Below, piece by piece: positions 21,750-30,245 of a stretch of 34,288 bases of DNA (position 1 is the stretch's first letter; each line of letters opens with the position of its first letter). The position numbers and the translations under genes were made by a program. Source of the DNA: JBOHPP01 sp050731755 (GTDB lineage Bacteria > Methylomirabilota > Methylomirabilia > Rokubacteriales > CSP1-6); contig JBOHPP010000063.1 in NCBI GenBank assembly GCA_050731755.1, positions 1 to 34,288 on the forward strand, written 5' to 3'. The notes beneath the pieces were generated by a model that did no database searches, was not told where the DNA came from, and saw only the letters and a program-made list of their open reading frames with translations.

Positions 21750-23270
21750 TCACGAGGCGGTGGGGCCGCGCCGGTTGGCCGCCCACACGATCAGCAGCAT
21801 CGCTCCCAGCGCGAGAAGTGCCACCACGGGAGGGACCACAAACCGCGCGGTCGACTGCGACGCCTCCAGCCGCAGATAGTACCACGAGGTCAGGGACATC
21901 TTGGGCCCCGTCTCGCCGGCGCCCCCGTCCCACGCCTGGACGGCGATGGGGGTGAAGACGGCGGGCCGGAACGTGATGCGCTCGCCCTCCTTGCCGGCTA
22001 GCGCGCGCTTGATCACCACCTGGTACTGGCCGTCCGCGTAGACCGCCTTGCCGGTCACCTCCGCGCCCCGGAGCGGCTGCACCTTGGTGGGGCCGTGGGC
22101 CGTCACCTCCAGCGGCCCCTTGTCGCTCTGCCAGCGGAGCTGGTACACGGCCTCCGAGGCATCGCCCATGAGGAAGTAGGGACGCTCGCCGCCGGGATCG
22201 AGGGCGGGCGGGAACTGGAGCGCGATGGCGTCGGCGAACGTCCGCTTGCCGTCGGGCTGGGACTCCGACGGGTCGTCCCAGCTGAGGTGGAACCCGATCT
22301 CGCGGTCGTTGTAGAGGGCGCGCACGGTCACCAGGTCGATGGCCGGGTTGAAGTTGCGGGGGTCGACGATCACCTGCCCCATCAGCGGTAGGCTCTGGGC
22401 CGCGACTTTCTGCCAGCGCTCGGCCTTGGGGTCGTCGGGAATGGCCTCCGCCACCGCCGTCGCCGTCACCAGCGTGGCAAACTCGGGCAAGCGCGGGCCC
22501 AGGGAGAGCACGTAGTTGGTGAGATGCCAGACGTCCTCGGGCTTCTCCACGCTGTCCAGGAAGGCCGGCATGGGGGTCCCCAGCAGACCGACCGCGAGAC
22601 GGTTGGCGACCTCGGTACGGCTGCTGCCGCCACGGAACGTCCACGGCTTGGTGAGGTTAGCGGGCTTGATCGGCTGCCCCCAATCGTCCTTCAGGTCCGG
22701 CCAGGAGGGGCCGTCGGCCCGGCCCGTGTTGCCGTGGCACTTGTGGCACTCGATGGCCTCGTACATTTCTTTGCCGCGCTTGAGCGACTCGGAGGACGAT
22801 GCGACCTCTTTGGGGAGGTCCACCTTCTTGGGCGGCTCAGCGAGCTTCTCGCCGGCGAATGTCTTCAGGTAGGCGACGAGGTTCCAGCGTTCCCGCTCCG
22901 GGAGCACGGACCAGCCCGGCATGGACGTCCCCGGCATACCTTCGGTGACAATCCGAAAAACGTCCTGGTCGGTGGGAACGCGGTTGACCGTGGAGCGGAT
23001 CTTGTAGGTGCCCGCCGTGAAGTCCCGTGGCCGAGGATCGAGGAGCTCGGCGGCCGCCCCCTTGCCGTCGCCCTTCACCCCATGGCACCCCGCACACTTC
23101 CGCTCGTAGACCGCCTTACCGGCCGCGGCATCGCCGGCCTGAGCGAAGGCACCGCCCGGCGCCACGCCGGGGGCGAGAAGCGCAATGAGCGCTGCGAACA
23201 GCCAGAGGCCCCGGCGGCGGGTCCACGAGGGAGCCGCCGACCCGTTCGCGCCGACGGAGGCGGGGCGCAT
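21750..23270 (-). CDS. Diheme cytochrome c fused to ethylbenzene dehydrogenase-like heme domain, membrane anchored
   Basis: A 506-residue protein. After a signal peptide (GLWLFAALIALLAPGVAPGG) come two cytochrome c domains with CAGCH (residues 59-63) and CHKCH (175-179). Residues about 280-480 resemble the EB_dh (PF09459) heme b-binding domain: QVIVDPRNFNPAIDLVTVRA, a W-D-D-P strand, FADAIALQFP and the YFLMGD loop. One C-terminal helix (VVPPVVALLALGAMLLIVW) anchors it to the membrane. Its start ATG 23270 overlaps the upstream TGA by one base. The N-terminal residues VGANGSAAPSW are encoded by a repeat motif. It probably passes electrons between the CydA-like complex and soluble carriers; inferred. 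Confidence 0.86.
   Translation of the reverse strand: MRPASVGANGSAAPSWTRRRGLWLFAALIALLAPGVAPGGAFAQAGDAAAGKAVYERKCAGCHGVKGDGKGAAAELLDPRPRDFTAGTYKIRSTVNRVPTDQDVFRIVTEGMPGTSMPGWSVLPERERWNLVAYLKTFAGEKLAEPPKKVDLPKEVASSSESLKRGKEMYEAIECHKCHGNTGRADGPSWPDLKDDWGQPIKPANLTKPWTFRGGSSRTEVANRLAVGLLGTPMPAFLDSVEKPEDVWHLTNYVLSLGPRLPEFATLVTATAVAEAIPDDPKAERWQKVAAQSLPLMGQVIVDPRNFNPAIDLVTVRALYNDREIGFHLSWDDPSESQPDGKRTFADAIALQFPPALDPGGERPYFLMGDASEAVYQLRWQSDKGPLEVTAHGPTKVQPLRGAEVTGKAVYADGQYQVVIKRALAGKEGERITFRPAVFTPIAVQAWDGGAGETGPKMSLTSWYYLRLEASQSTARFVVPPVVALLALGAMLLIVWAANRRGPTAS
23236..23253 (+). repeat. GCCGACCCGTTCGCGCCG motif, copy 3 (inside a coding region)
   Basis: Identical to copy 2 at 11416-11433. On the minus strand it is translated in frame as GANGSA within the signal-peptide n-region of the EB_dh cytochrome gene. 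Confidence 0.75.
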
Positions 23271-24022
23271 CAGTGCGCGGTCTCCCAGCGCCGCGGTTGC
23301 TGGCCGGTGGCGTCGTACAGGTACACGATGACCTGCCAGATCTGCTCCTCGGTGAGCCGATCTTCCCAGGCGGGCATCACCGAGTTCCACGGCGTCGACT
23401 CCTTGGGCAGACCGGGCCCCCCCTTGGCGACACGCCAGAAGAGGTACGCCTCCTGGAGCATGGCGATGGTACCTGGGTCCTGGAAGTTCGCCGGCGGGGG
23501 GTTGAACCCGGCGGCGAAGTGCCCCTGTCCGTCGAGATTGTCGCCGTGGCAGTACATGCAGTTGCGCACGTAGATGTCGCCGCCCCGGGCCACGTGCTCC
23601 CGGTACTTCGCCTGATCCTTGCGGAGCGGATTGTCCGCGCCCGAGATGTTGATCGCCTTGCCCCGGAACTCTATGGTGTCGGGCGGCGCCGGATGAACGG
23701 CGCGCAGCTCAGGAGGCGCCTGCGGCCGGGCGGCCGCTTGCGTGTAGGCGTAGTAGCCGAGGAGCAGCGGGATCACAACCATGAGGGCGTAACGGAGGTA
23801 GCGCTTGTCGCCGTCGACCAGCACTGCCGTGAGCGGTCGCCGGAAGCTCCGCCAGGAGTCCGAGTCCGACGACACGAAGATCATCACCGCGAGGACAACG
23901 ATCGCCATGTAGAGGGTCACCACGCTCCAGGGGGCCGGCGGGGAGATTCCGAAGCGGAGGACGAGGAATGACAGGACCACGATCACAGCGGCCTGCAGGA
24001 ACCGCGAGCGGAGGAAGCTCAT
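23270..24022 (-). CDS. Membrane-bound monoheme cytochrome c
   Basis: A 250-residue protein with three N-terminal helices (about residues 8-25, 33-50 and 77-93) followed by a periplasmic cytochrome c domain with one CMYCH site (residues 155-159) and a distal Met in VMPAWEDRLTEEQ. The region SSDSDSWRSFRRPL between helices 2 and 3 is charged. It is coupled to its neighbours on both sides by overlapping stop and start codons. The multi-helix anchor is longer than that of ordinary soluble cytochromes and suggests it is a fixed subunit of a membrane complex, here with the CydA-like protein (inference). Confidence 0.88.
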   Translation of the reverse strand: MSFLRSRFLQAAVIVVLSFLVLRFGISPPAPWSVVTLYMAIVVLAVMIFVSSDSDSWRSFRRPLTAVLVDGDKRYLRYALMVVIPLLLGYYAYTQAAARPQAPPELRAVHPAPPDTIEFRGKAINISGADNPLRKDQAKYREHVARGGDIYVRNCMYCHGDNLDGQGHFAAGFNPPPANFQDPGTIAMLQEAYLFWRVAKGGPGLPKESTPWNSVMPAWEDRLTEEQIWQVIVYLYDATGQQPRRWETAH

Positions 24023-24831
24023 TTGAGCGTCAGGAGGAACGATACAAGATCTGTGTACTCCTTGGCGGTGAGCGTCTGCCCGTAGATCGGGGGCATCACG
24101 CCGGGAGGAAACCCGGCCACCACGCCCATGCCCCTCGGGTCGAGGATCTTCTTCATGATGTAGTCCGGCGTCTGGATCCTGGCGATCTGGCTCAGGTCCG
24201 GTCCCACCGGAGCGCCGGGGATGTCGCCGGCCTTGTGGCAGGCCAGACAGCCGCCTTTGCCCATGAACACGGCCTTGCCCGCCTTGGGGTCCCCCGGCAG
24301 CGTGGTCTGGGCCGGCGCGCCGGCGGCGCCGCCGGCCCCGACGGTCGCCGGGATGTCGTTGAGGGCGACGTCCACCGTGCCGCCCAGGGACTGGAGGAAG
24401 GCCGTGAGCGCCCACACCTCCGAGCGGTTGAGCGCGATCGGCGGCTTGTCCACCGCCGGCATGATCGGAGGATACCCCTCGACGACGAACGCGACGGGCT
24501 GGAGCAGTGACTCGATGATGTACTGCTTGGCGCTCATCCCGGGCTTGATCCGGCCCGCCCGGGCTCCGATCCCGGCCAGGTCGGGGGCCCGGGTGCCCTT
24601 CTCGCCGATGCGGTGGCAGACCTCGCAGGTGCCCTTGGTCTTGTAGATCTCCTCCCCTGCTTTCAGGAGTTGGGCCGGGGTGACGTTGCCGCCCTCCAGG
24701 GACAACTCCTGTGGCGGTTTGGACTCGATCTGGGGGATGGAGTTGGCGAAGTACGTGTAGGCCCCCATCACCACCAGCGCGAACAGGCCCACCTTGAGGC
24801 CGACAGGGACGCGCGGGCGGCGGACCGACAT
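24019..24831 (-). CDS. Membrane-anchored diheme cytochrome c
   Basis: A 270-residue protein with one N-terminal helix (GLKVGLFALVVMGAYTYF) and two cytochrome c domains: CEVCH (residues 69-73) and CLACH (195-199). Candidate distal Met ligands lie in YPPIMPAVD and GVMPPIYG. A Gly/Ala-rich linker (GAGGAAGAPAQ) joins the two domains. It starts one base after the CydA-like stop codon and overlaps the next cytochrome gene by four bases, so the three proteins are probably made in equal amounts as one complex. Confidence 0.9.
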   Translation of the reverse strand: MSVRRPRVPVGLKVGLFALVVMGAYTYFANSIPQIESKPPQELSLEGGNVTPAQLLKAGEEIYKTKGTCEVCHRIGEKGTRAPDLAGIGARAGRIKPGMSAKQYIIESLLQPVAFVVEGYPPIMPAVDKPPIALNRSEVWALTAFLQSLGGTVDVALNDIPATVGAGGAAGAPAQTTLPGDPKAGKAVFMGKGGCLACHKAGDIPGAPVGPDLSQIARIQTPDYIMKKILDPRGMGVVAGFPPGVMPPIYGQTLTAKEYTDLVSFLLTLK

Positions 24832-24832
24832 G

Positions 24833-26599
24833 TTAGCGGGAGTCGCTGCCGCCGGCGATCACCGGCGCGGGCCCGTGGGCCTTGCCCTTCTCGCCCAGCC
24901 CCCCGAGCCAGAAGATGAACGTGACGAGCGCGAAGAAGACGATGGTGATGATGGTGATGATGTTGGCGGCGTAGCCCAGCGCCGGCGTCACCGCCTCCGC
25001 CGAGGTGTCGCGGAGCACCCCGAAGACGTGCCAGTGCTGGCGGATGCCGGAGCGGGCGAAGCCCATGAGCCCCATCAGCCAGGTGAAGGTGACCGCCAGC
25101 AGGATGAGCACGTACTGCGAGCGCGGCGCGATCGTGCCCCAGCGGATCTGCCCGGTGGATCGGGCGCCCCGGAACATGGGAATGTCGACGGCCATGACCA
25201 CGACGATGCAGGCCAGCACGGCCAGCACCTGCCAGACCGAGAACCCGATGCGGGTGAGCGAGTCCACGAAGTAGCCGTAGACGCCGAAGAAGATCACGAC
25301 GACGGCGACGAGGGCGAAGGCGGCCCACTGGACGGCCATGCCGGTGCCGACCCACGGCCGCGTGGATATTCGGTTGGCGCGCCGATACAGAATGTAGGAG
25401 AGGAAGGTGGTCAGGATCATCAGGTTGACGACGGTGTTCTTGGCCGACATGACGCCGAGGAAGCCCAGTACCGGATGGTGGGTGCCACCCATGGCCCGGG
25501 CCTCGTCGAAGGTTACCACCATGGTGCGCGGTGTGGCCCAGATCATGAAGCCGATGGTGAGGATGAACAGCATGGGCGGCATGAACTTCCGGTACCGCTC
25601 GGAGCCGGGGATGCGCTCCATGCCCAGCCACAGGTAGTAGTTGGAGCCCAGGAAGAGGATCCCGATGAGGATGGCCTGCACGATCCACAGCCAGGACATG
25701 AAGCCACCCATCATGGTGATGCCCATCGTCTGGTTGAAGGCGTAGATTTCCCGGCCCAGCCAGTAGCCGGCGAAGGGCAGCACGATGAAGGCCGAGATGG
25801 CGACGAAGTTGCCCACGTAGCCCATCCAGTCGTAGCGGGCCCGCTCCTCCTCGGTCTCGGCGCTGAGGAACCGAAAGGCCGCGTAGGCGGCGGCGATGGT
25901 GCCCCCGAACACGATGTTGGCGATGAGCCGGTGGACGTTGATGGGCATCCAGGTGAAGTTGTAGATGGCGGCCCAGAGCGAGGTCAGCCGGCCAGCCTCG
26001 TCGATCCCGCCCGGCGAGATCATAAAGGTGACCCAGGAGTTGGCCACGAAGAGGATGGCCGTGCCCACCAGATTGGCCAGCACGCCCAGGCTCACGTGGA
26101 TCCACTTCCGCGGTCCGGAAAGCCAGTCCCAGCCGTAGTACCAGAGGTAGACGATGAAGGTCTCGGCGAAGAAGAGCAGGGCGTAGACCCAGTAGGTCGG
26201 AAAGAAGATGGACGTCATGTACGCCCAGAACCGCGGGTAGTAGCCGACGAAGAGGAAGAGCAGCAGCGCGCCGAGCAGCGCGGTGGTCGAGAAGGCGGCG
26301 AACGTGAGCTTGACGAACTCGTGGGCCAGCCAGTCGTAGCGCGCGTCGCGGGTGCGCCAGCCGATGATCTCGATGATGACGGCGAAGATGGGACAGCCCA
26401 GGATGAAGGCCGCGAAGTTGAGGTGAAGCTGTGCCACCGCCCACACCACCAGCCGGGAGCCGAGCAGGGGAAAGTTGCGATACGCCGGCTCGCGGGGCGC
26501 GTCCTGGGCGTCGACCGGCAGGACCGGAAGCAGCGCGGCGACGATGACGAGGAGGAGCAGGGCGAGGCAGACAGGCTTGTTCCGCCGGTCACATGCCAT
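24833..26599 (-). CDS. CydA-like membrane protein of the cytochrome bd superfamily (OR-C-like)
   Basis: A 588-residue protein with about 14 hydrophobic segments and a signal-like start; ATG 26599 is chosen over GTG 26665, which would lie within the promoter. Two His positions match the CydA heme ligands by eye: His59 in LHLNFAAFILG (E. coli His19) and His223 in NVHRLIANIVFGG (His186). Glu146 in FFAETFIVYLWYYGWDWL matches Glu107; the Glu99 position appears to be Val. The quinol-loop GRQPW signature is absent, and no cydB gene is present. Three cytochrome c genes follow directly. This fits the reported OR-C type members of the bd superfamily that lack a quinol site and associate with cytochrome c. 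The reaction is unproven. Confidence 0.8.
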   Translation of the reverse strand: MACDRRNKPVCLALLLLVIVAALLPVLPVDAQDAPREPAYRNFPLLGSRLVVWAVAQLHLNFAAFILGCPIFAVIIEIIGWRTRDARYDWLAHEFVKLTFAAFSTTALLGALLLFLFVGYYPRFWAYMTSIFFPTYWVYALLFFAETFIVYLWYYGWDWLSGPRKWIHVSLGVLANLVGTAILFVANSWVTFMISPGGIDEAGRLTSLWAAIYNFTWMPINVHRLIANIVFGGTIAAAYAAFRFLSAETEEERARYDWMGYVGNFVAISAFIVLPFAGYWLGREIYAFNQTMGITMMGGFMSWLWIVQAILIGILFLGSNYYLWLGMERIPGSERYRKFMPPMLFILTIGFMIWATPRTMVVTFDEARAMGGTHHPVLGFLGVMSAKNTVVNLMILTTFLSYILYRRANRISTRPWVGTGMAVQWAAFALVAVVVIFFGVYGYFVDSLTRIGFSVWQVLAVLACIVVVMAVDIPMFRGARSTGQIRWGTIAPRSQYVLILLAVTFTWLMGLMGFARSGIRQHWHVFGVLRDTSAEAVTPALGYAANIITIITIVFFALVTFIFWLGGLGEKGKAHGPAPVIAGGSDSR

Positions 26600-26609
26600 T
26601 TCAGCGAAC

Positions 26610-26638
26610 CTTGTAGTCAATATGGTCAGACGTGTCAA
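26610..26638 (-). promoter_or_regulatory. Candidate promoter of the CydA-like/cytochrome/oxidase run
   Basis: On the minus strand, TTGACA (26638-26633, perfect -35) is followed after 17 bases by TACAAG (26615-26610, four of six). The start of transcription would be near 26603, only a few bases before ATG 26599, giving a very short leader. Sequence-pattern evidence only. Confidence 0.5.
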
Positions 26639-26668
26639 GGGGAAACGGCCCGCTCGGTTTGACACGTC
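26629..26668. promoter_or_regulatory. 10-bp inverted repeat between divergent promoters (possible operator)
   Basis: GACGTGTCAA (26629-26638) and TTGACACGTC (26659-26668) are exact reverse complements separated by 20 bases. Each arm contains one -35 box of the divergent promoters. A dimeric regulator bound here would cover both -35 boxes; equally, the symmetry may be partly due to both promoters having TTGACA. Confidence 0.5.
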
Positions 26669-26687
26669 CCATCCCCGGCGCTAGCAT
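26659..26687 (+). promoter_or_regulatory. Candidate promoter of ftsH-htrA
   Basis: TTGACA at 26659-26664 and TAGCAT at 26682-26687 are separated by 17 bases. The predicted start near 26694 leaves a leader of about 12 bases; GAGGG (26694-26698) lies just before ATG 26706. Confidence 0.5.
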
Positions 26688-26705
26688 CCAACCGAGGGCC
26701 GTCCG

Positions 26706-28616
26706 ATGAAGCCGCGTCTCAGCCAGCGCCTGCAGTTCTCCCTGGTCTACCTGCTGGTCGGCGTCCTAATCCTGTCGATTCTTCAAAGCTGGCTCATCGC
26801 CCCGCGCACGGTGTCGCTCACCATGTCGGACTTTCTGGAGCTGCTGCGCCAGGGCAAGGTGGAGGAGGTCGCGCTGAGCGAGCGGGAGATCCGGGGCCAC
26901 GCCAAGCCGGGCACGCTGCCGGCCCAGGAGCCCTCGCCGCCGGCCGACCGCCTGCGCCGGATGCTGGGCTCAGACGATGAGCCCCGGGTGTTCACGGTCA
27001 CCCGCATCCCCGGAGTGGACGAGCAGTGGCTGATTCAGGAGCTCCAGCAGCACAAGGTGAAATTCTCCGGCCGCATCGAGACCACGTTCTGGCGGGACCT
27101 CCTGTTCGGCTGGGTGATCCCGCTGGCCATCATGGTCGGGATCTGGCTCTTCCTCATGCGGCGGGTGGGCGGCGGCCCCACCCAGGCGCTGTCGTTCGGT
27201 CGCTCCAAGCACAAGATCTACGACCGCAAGGAGCTGAAGACCACCTTCAGCGACGTGGCCGGCGTGGACGAGGCCAAGGCCGAGCTGGTCGAGATCATCG
27301 ACTTCCTCAAGAACCCCAAGAAGTACCAGCGGCTGGGCGGCCGCCTCCCCAAGGGCGTGTTGCTGGTCGGGCCTCCGGGCACCGGCAAGACCCTGCTGGC
27401 CCGGGCGGTGGCCGGCGAGGCCGACGTGCCATTCTTCACGCTGTCGGGCTCGGAGTTCGTGGAGATGTTCGTGGGGGTGGGGGCCTCTCGGGTCCGGGAT
27501 CTCTTCGAGCAGGCGAAGGACAAGGCGCCCTGCATCGTCTTCATCGATGAGTTGGACGCCATCGGCAAGTCGCGCGCGGGCAGCACCGGGTTCGTCGGGG
27601 GCCACGACGAGCGGGAGCAGACCCTCAACCAGCTCCTGGCCGAGATGGACGGGTTCGACTCCTCCAAGGGCGTCATCATCATGGCCGCCACCAACCGCCC
27701 GGAGGTGCTCGATCAGGCCCTGCTCCGCCCCGGGCGCTTCGATCGCCAGATCGTAGTCGACAAGCCGGACGTCCGGGGCCGCGAGGCAATCTTGCGGTTG
27801 CACGCCCGGGCCGTCGTGCTGGGCCCCGACGTCAACCTGGCGGTGATCGCCGCCCGCACGCCCGGCTTCGCCGGGGCCGACCTGGCCAACATCGTCAACG
27901 AGGCGGCATTGCTGGCGGCGCGCAAGGACAAGAGCGCCGTCGAGATGGCGGATCTCGAGGAAGCGATCGATCGCGTCGTGGCCGGTCTGGAAAAGAAGAG
28001 TCGAGTGCTGTCCGACAAGGAGCGCGACATCGTCGCCCATCACGAGATCGGGCACGCGCTGGTGGCGGTCTCGGTGGCCCACGCGGATCCGGTCCACAAG
28101 ATCACCATCATTCCCCGGGGCATCGCCGCCCTCGGCATGACCTATCAGCTCCCCACCGAGGATCGGTTCCTGCTGACCCGCAGCGAGCTGGAGGATCGCA
28201 TCGCCGTGCTCCTGGGCGGTCGGGTCGCCGAGGAGCTCGTCTACGGGGAGGTCTCCACCGGCGCCCACAACGATCTGGAACGGGCGACGGAGCTGGCCCG
28301 CCTCATGGTCATGAAGTACGGCATGTCGGAGCGGGTCGGGCTGGCCACCTTCGGCACCCGGGTGCCGCTCTTCCTCAGGAACGTCGGCGCTCCCTGGGGG
28401 CCGGAGCGCGACTGGAGCGAGGAGACGGCGCGCGCGATCGACGCCGAAGTCCGGGAGATCCTGGACCGGACGCACGACCGCGTCCAGAGGGTCCTCACCA
28501 CCAAGAAAGCGACACTCGTGGCGGCGGCGGCCACGCTGAAGCGGGTCGAGACGCTCGACGGCGAGCCGCTCCGCCGGGCACTGGCAGGCGAAGGACTGGA
28601 GGAGGCGCAGGGATGA
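26706..28616 (+). CDS. ftsH: ATP-dependent zinc metalloprotease FtsH
   Basis: A 636-residue AAA protease of the inner membrane. Two N-terminal helices (LVYLLVGVLILSILQSWL and LLFGWVIPLAIMVGIWLFL) enclose a periplasmic loop of about 100 residues. The AAA domain has Walker A GPPGTGKT (222-229), Walker B IVFIDE and an SRH region with RPGRFDRQ. The zinc site reads HEIGH (446-450) where HEAGH is usual, with the Asp ligand in TGAHNDLE. It degrades misassembled membrane proteins and heat-shock factors. It overlaps htrA by four bases (ATGA), making a protein quality-control operon. Confidence 0.96.
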   Translation: MKPRLSQRLQFSLVYLLVGVLILSILQSWLIAPRTVSLTMSDFLELLRQGKVEEVALSEREIRGHAKPGTLPAQEPSPPADRLRRMLGSDDEPRVFTVTRIPGVDEQWLIQELQQHKVKFSGRIETTFWRDLLFGWVIPLAIMVGIWLFLMRRVGGGPTQALSFGRSKHKIYDRKELKTTFSDVAGVDEAKAELVEIIDFLKNPKKYQRLGGRLPKGVLLVGPPGTGKTLLARAVAGEADVPFFTLSGSEFVEMFVGVGASRVRDLFEQAKDKAPCIVFIDELDAIGKSRAGSTGFVGGHDEREQTLNQLLAEMDGFDSSKGVIIMAATNRPEVLDQALLRPGRFDRQIVVDKPDVRGREAILRLHARAVVLGPDVNLAVIAARTPGFAGADLANIVNEAALLAARKDKSAVEMADLEEAIDRVVAGLEKKSRVLSDKERDIVAHHEIGHALVAVSVAHADPVHKITIIPRGIAALGMTYQLPTEDRFLLTRSELEDRIAVLLGGRVAEELVYGEVSTGAHNDLERATELARLMVMKYGMSERVGLATFGTRVPLFLRNVGAPWGPERDWSEETARAIDAEVREILDRTHDRVQRVLTTKKATLVAAAATLKRVETLDGEPLRRALAGEGLEEAQG

Positions 28617-30079
28617 AGCAGGTCAGGGGGCGGACGTTCGTCGTGGGGCTGGCCGTGGCCTTCGTGGTCGGCAGCGGGCTTGGCCTGTTCACGGGCGGTC
28701 GGCCGGAGTGGGGACGCCCCAGCCAGGCGGCGCCGCTCGTGGAGGCGCCGATCCTGCCGGTGCAGCTGCCGCTCAACACGGGCACCTTCGCCAAGGTGGC
28801 GGAGGTGGTCAAGCCGGCAGTGCTCAACATCAACACGGTGAGCCGGGGGGGCTTGGCCGGCCGCACTCCGTTCGAGGAGTACTTCGGCGAGGAGTTCTTC
28901 CGCCGGTTCTTCGGGGACGCCCCCGAGCGCATCCCGCAGCGCAGCCTGGGTTCCGGGGTCATTGTGGACCCGTCCGGCGTCGCCCTCACCAACGCCCACG
29001 TCGTCGAGCGGGCCACGGAGATCGAGGTCATCACGCTGGACGGCAGCAAGCACAAGGCCAAGGTCGTGGGGATCGACAAGAAGACGGACCTGGCCGTGCT
29101 CCGGCTCGACGACGGCAAGGGCCGGTTCACCGCCGTGCGCCTGGGCGATTCCGATAAGGTTCAGGTCGGCGACTGGGTGATCGCCATCGGCTCGCCCTTC
29201 GGGCTGCAGGCCACCGTCACCGCCGGCATCATCAGCGCCAAGGCCCGGCAGATCGGCCAGGGGCCGTTCGACGACTTTCTTCAGACCGACGCCGCCATCA
29301 ACCCTGGCAACTCCGGCGGCCCGCTGGTCAACATGCAGGGAGAGATCGTCGGCATCAACACCGCCATCGTGGCCGGCGGCTCGGGCATCGGCTTCGCCAT
29401 CCCCTCGAACATGGCGAAGAAGATCTACACGGAACTGCTGGCCAAGGGGAAGGTCTCGCGCGGCTGGCTCGGCGTGTCCATCCAGCCGCTCACGCCCGAC
29501 CTGGCGAAATCCTTCGGCGCCAAGGACACCAAGGGCGTGCTGATCTCGGACGTCGTGACCGACAGTCCCGCCGCCAAGGCCGGACTGCAGCCCGGCGACA
29601 TCCTGTTGGAGTACGAGGGGAAGAAGATGGAGGGCCCCGCCGACCTCCAGCGCGCCGTCGGCCTCGCCGCGCCGGGAACGGCGGCCAAGGTCAGAGTCTG
29701 GCGGGAGCAGGGCGAGAAGACGCTGGAGATCAAGATCGGCGAGGCGCCCGACGAGCGCGAGGCGCGCGGGCCGGGCGGCCCTGGGACGCGTTCACTCCTG
29801 GGTCTGGAGGTGCGGCCCGTCACCCCGGAGTTGGCCCGCCAGCTCAACCTCCGCTCCACGGACGGGGTGGTGGTGACCAGCGTGGAAGAGGGCGGCGCCG
29901 CCGCCGAGGCCGGCATCCAGCGGGGCGACGTCATCCGACAGATCAACCGCCAGCCCGTCCGCTCGCTGGCTGATTTCCAGCGGCTCACCAAGGATGTCAA
30001 GGACGGCGACCGGCTGACGCTGTTGCTCCAGCGCGGCCCGATGTCGCTGTTCGTCGCGGTGACTGTGGGCCGCGGATAA
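28613..30079 (+). CDS. HtrA/DegP-type serine protease
   Basis: A 488-residue periplasmic or membrane-tethered protease. An N-terminal signal anchor (FVVGLAVAFVVGSGLGLF) is followed by a trypsin-like domain with the triad His129 (TNAHVV), Asp159 (TDLAVL) and Ser234 (GNSGGP). Two PDZ domains follow (SRGWLGVSIQPLTPDL; LLGLEVRPVTPELARQL), as in DegP and DegQ. It cleaves or refolds damaged envelope proteins. Its ATG overlaps the FtsH stop. Copy C of the hairpin repeat follows 35 bases after the stop. Confidence 0.95.
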   Translation: MKQVRGRTFVVGLAVAFVVGSGLGLFTGGRPEWGRPSQAAPLVEAPILPVQLPLNTGTFAKVAEVVKPAVLNINTVSRGGLAGRTPFEEYFGEEFFRRFFGDAPERIPQRSLGSGVIVDPSGVALTNAHVVERATEIEVITLDGSKHKAKVVGIDKKTDLAVLRLDDGKGRFTAVRLGDSDKVQVGDWVIAIGSPFGLQATVTAGIISAKARQIGQGPFDDFLQTDAAINPGNSGGPLVNMQGEIVGINTAIVAGGSGIGFAIPSNMAKKIYTELLAKGKVSRGWLGVSIQPLTPDLAKSFGAKDTKGVLISDVVTDSPAAKAGLQPGDILLEYEGKKMEGPADLQRAVGLAAPGTAAKVRVWREQGEKTLEIKIGEAPDEREARGPGGPGTRSLLGLEVRPVTPELARQLNLRSTDGVVVTSVEEGGAAAEAGIQRGDVIRQINRQPVRSLADFQRLTKDVKDGDRLTLLLQRGPMSLFVAVTVGRG

Positions 30080-30114
30080 TCAACTCGGTCGAGGCTCGAC
30101 GGCGATTATGAAAT

Positions 30115-30200
30115 TGGAGGGGGCAGCGGCCACCCCCTCCAGATCTTCATATTGGAGGGGGTAGCGGCCACCCCCTCCAAACCTCCCCGTTCGCGCGCGG
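30115..30200 (+). repeat. Tandem-hairpin intergenic element, copy C
   Basis: Two near-identical hairpins, 30115-30141 and 30152-30180, each pair TGGAGGGGG with CCCCCTCCA around a nine-base loop containing AGCGGCCA. They are followed by ACCTCCCC and a short GC-rich tail ending GCGCGG (30181-30200). The element lies between htrA and dnaJ. The tail is related to copy D. A termination function is possible but no T-run follows; the T-run before dnaJ at about 30306-30313 is too far away. Confidence 0.88.
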
Positions 30201-30245
30201 TGCGACGACCGTCCCCCGTTTGAGAGCGCCCGCAGTCCGCAGACC

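Noticed and set aside
26600..26665. Longer start (GTG 26665) for the CydA-like gene
   Set aside because: It would overlap the divergent promoter, adds a non-conserved polar stretch, and the ATG at 26599 leads directly into a signal-like segment.
28139..28157. HEIGH in place of HEAGH in FtsH as a sign of inactivation
   Set aside because: The HEIGH site, at residues 446-450 (about 28041-28055), keeps both His and the Glu plus a downstream Asp ligand; HExxH is satisfied, so activity is expected.
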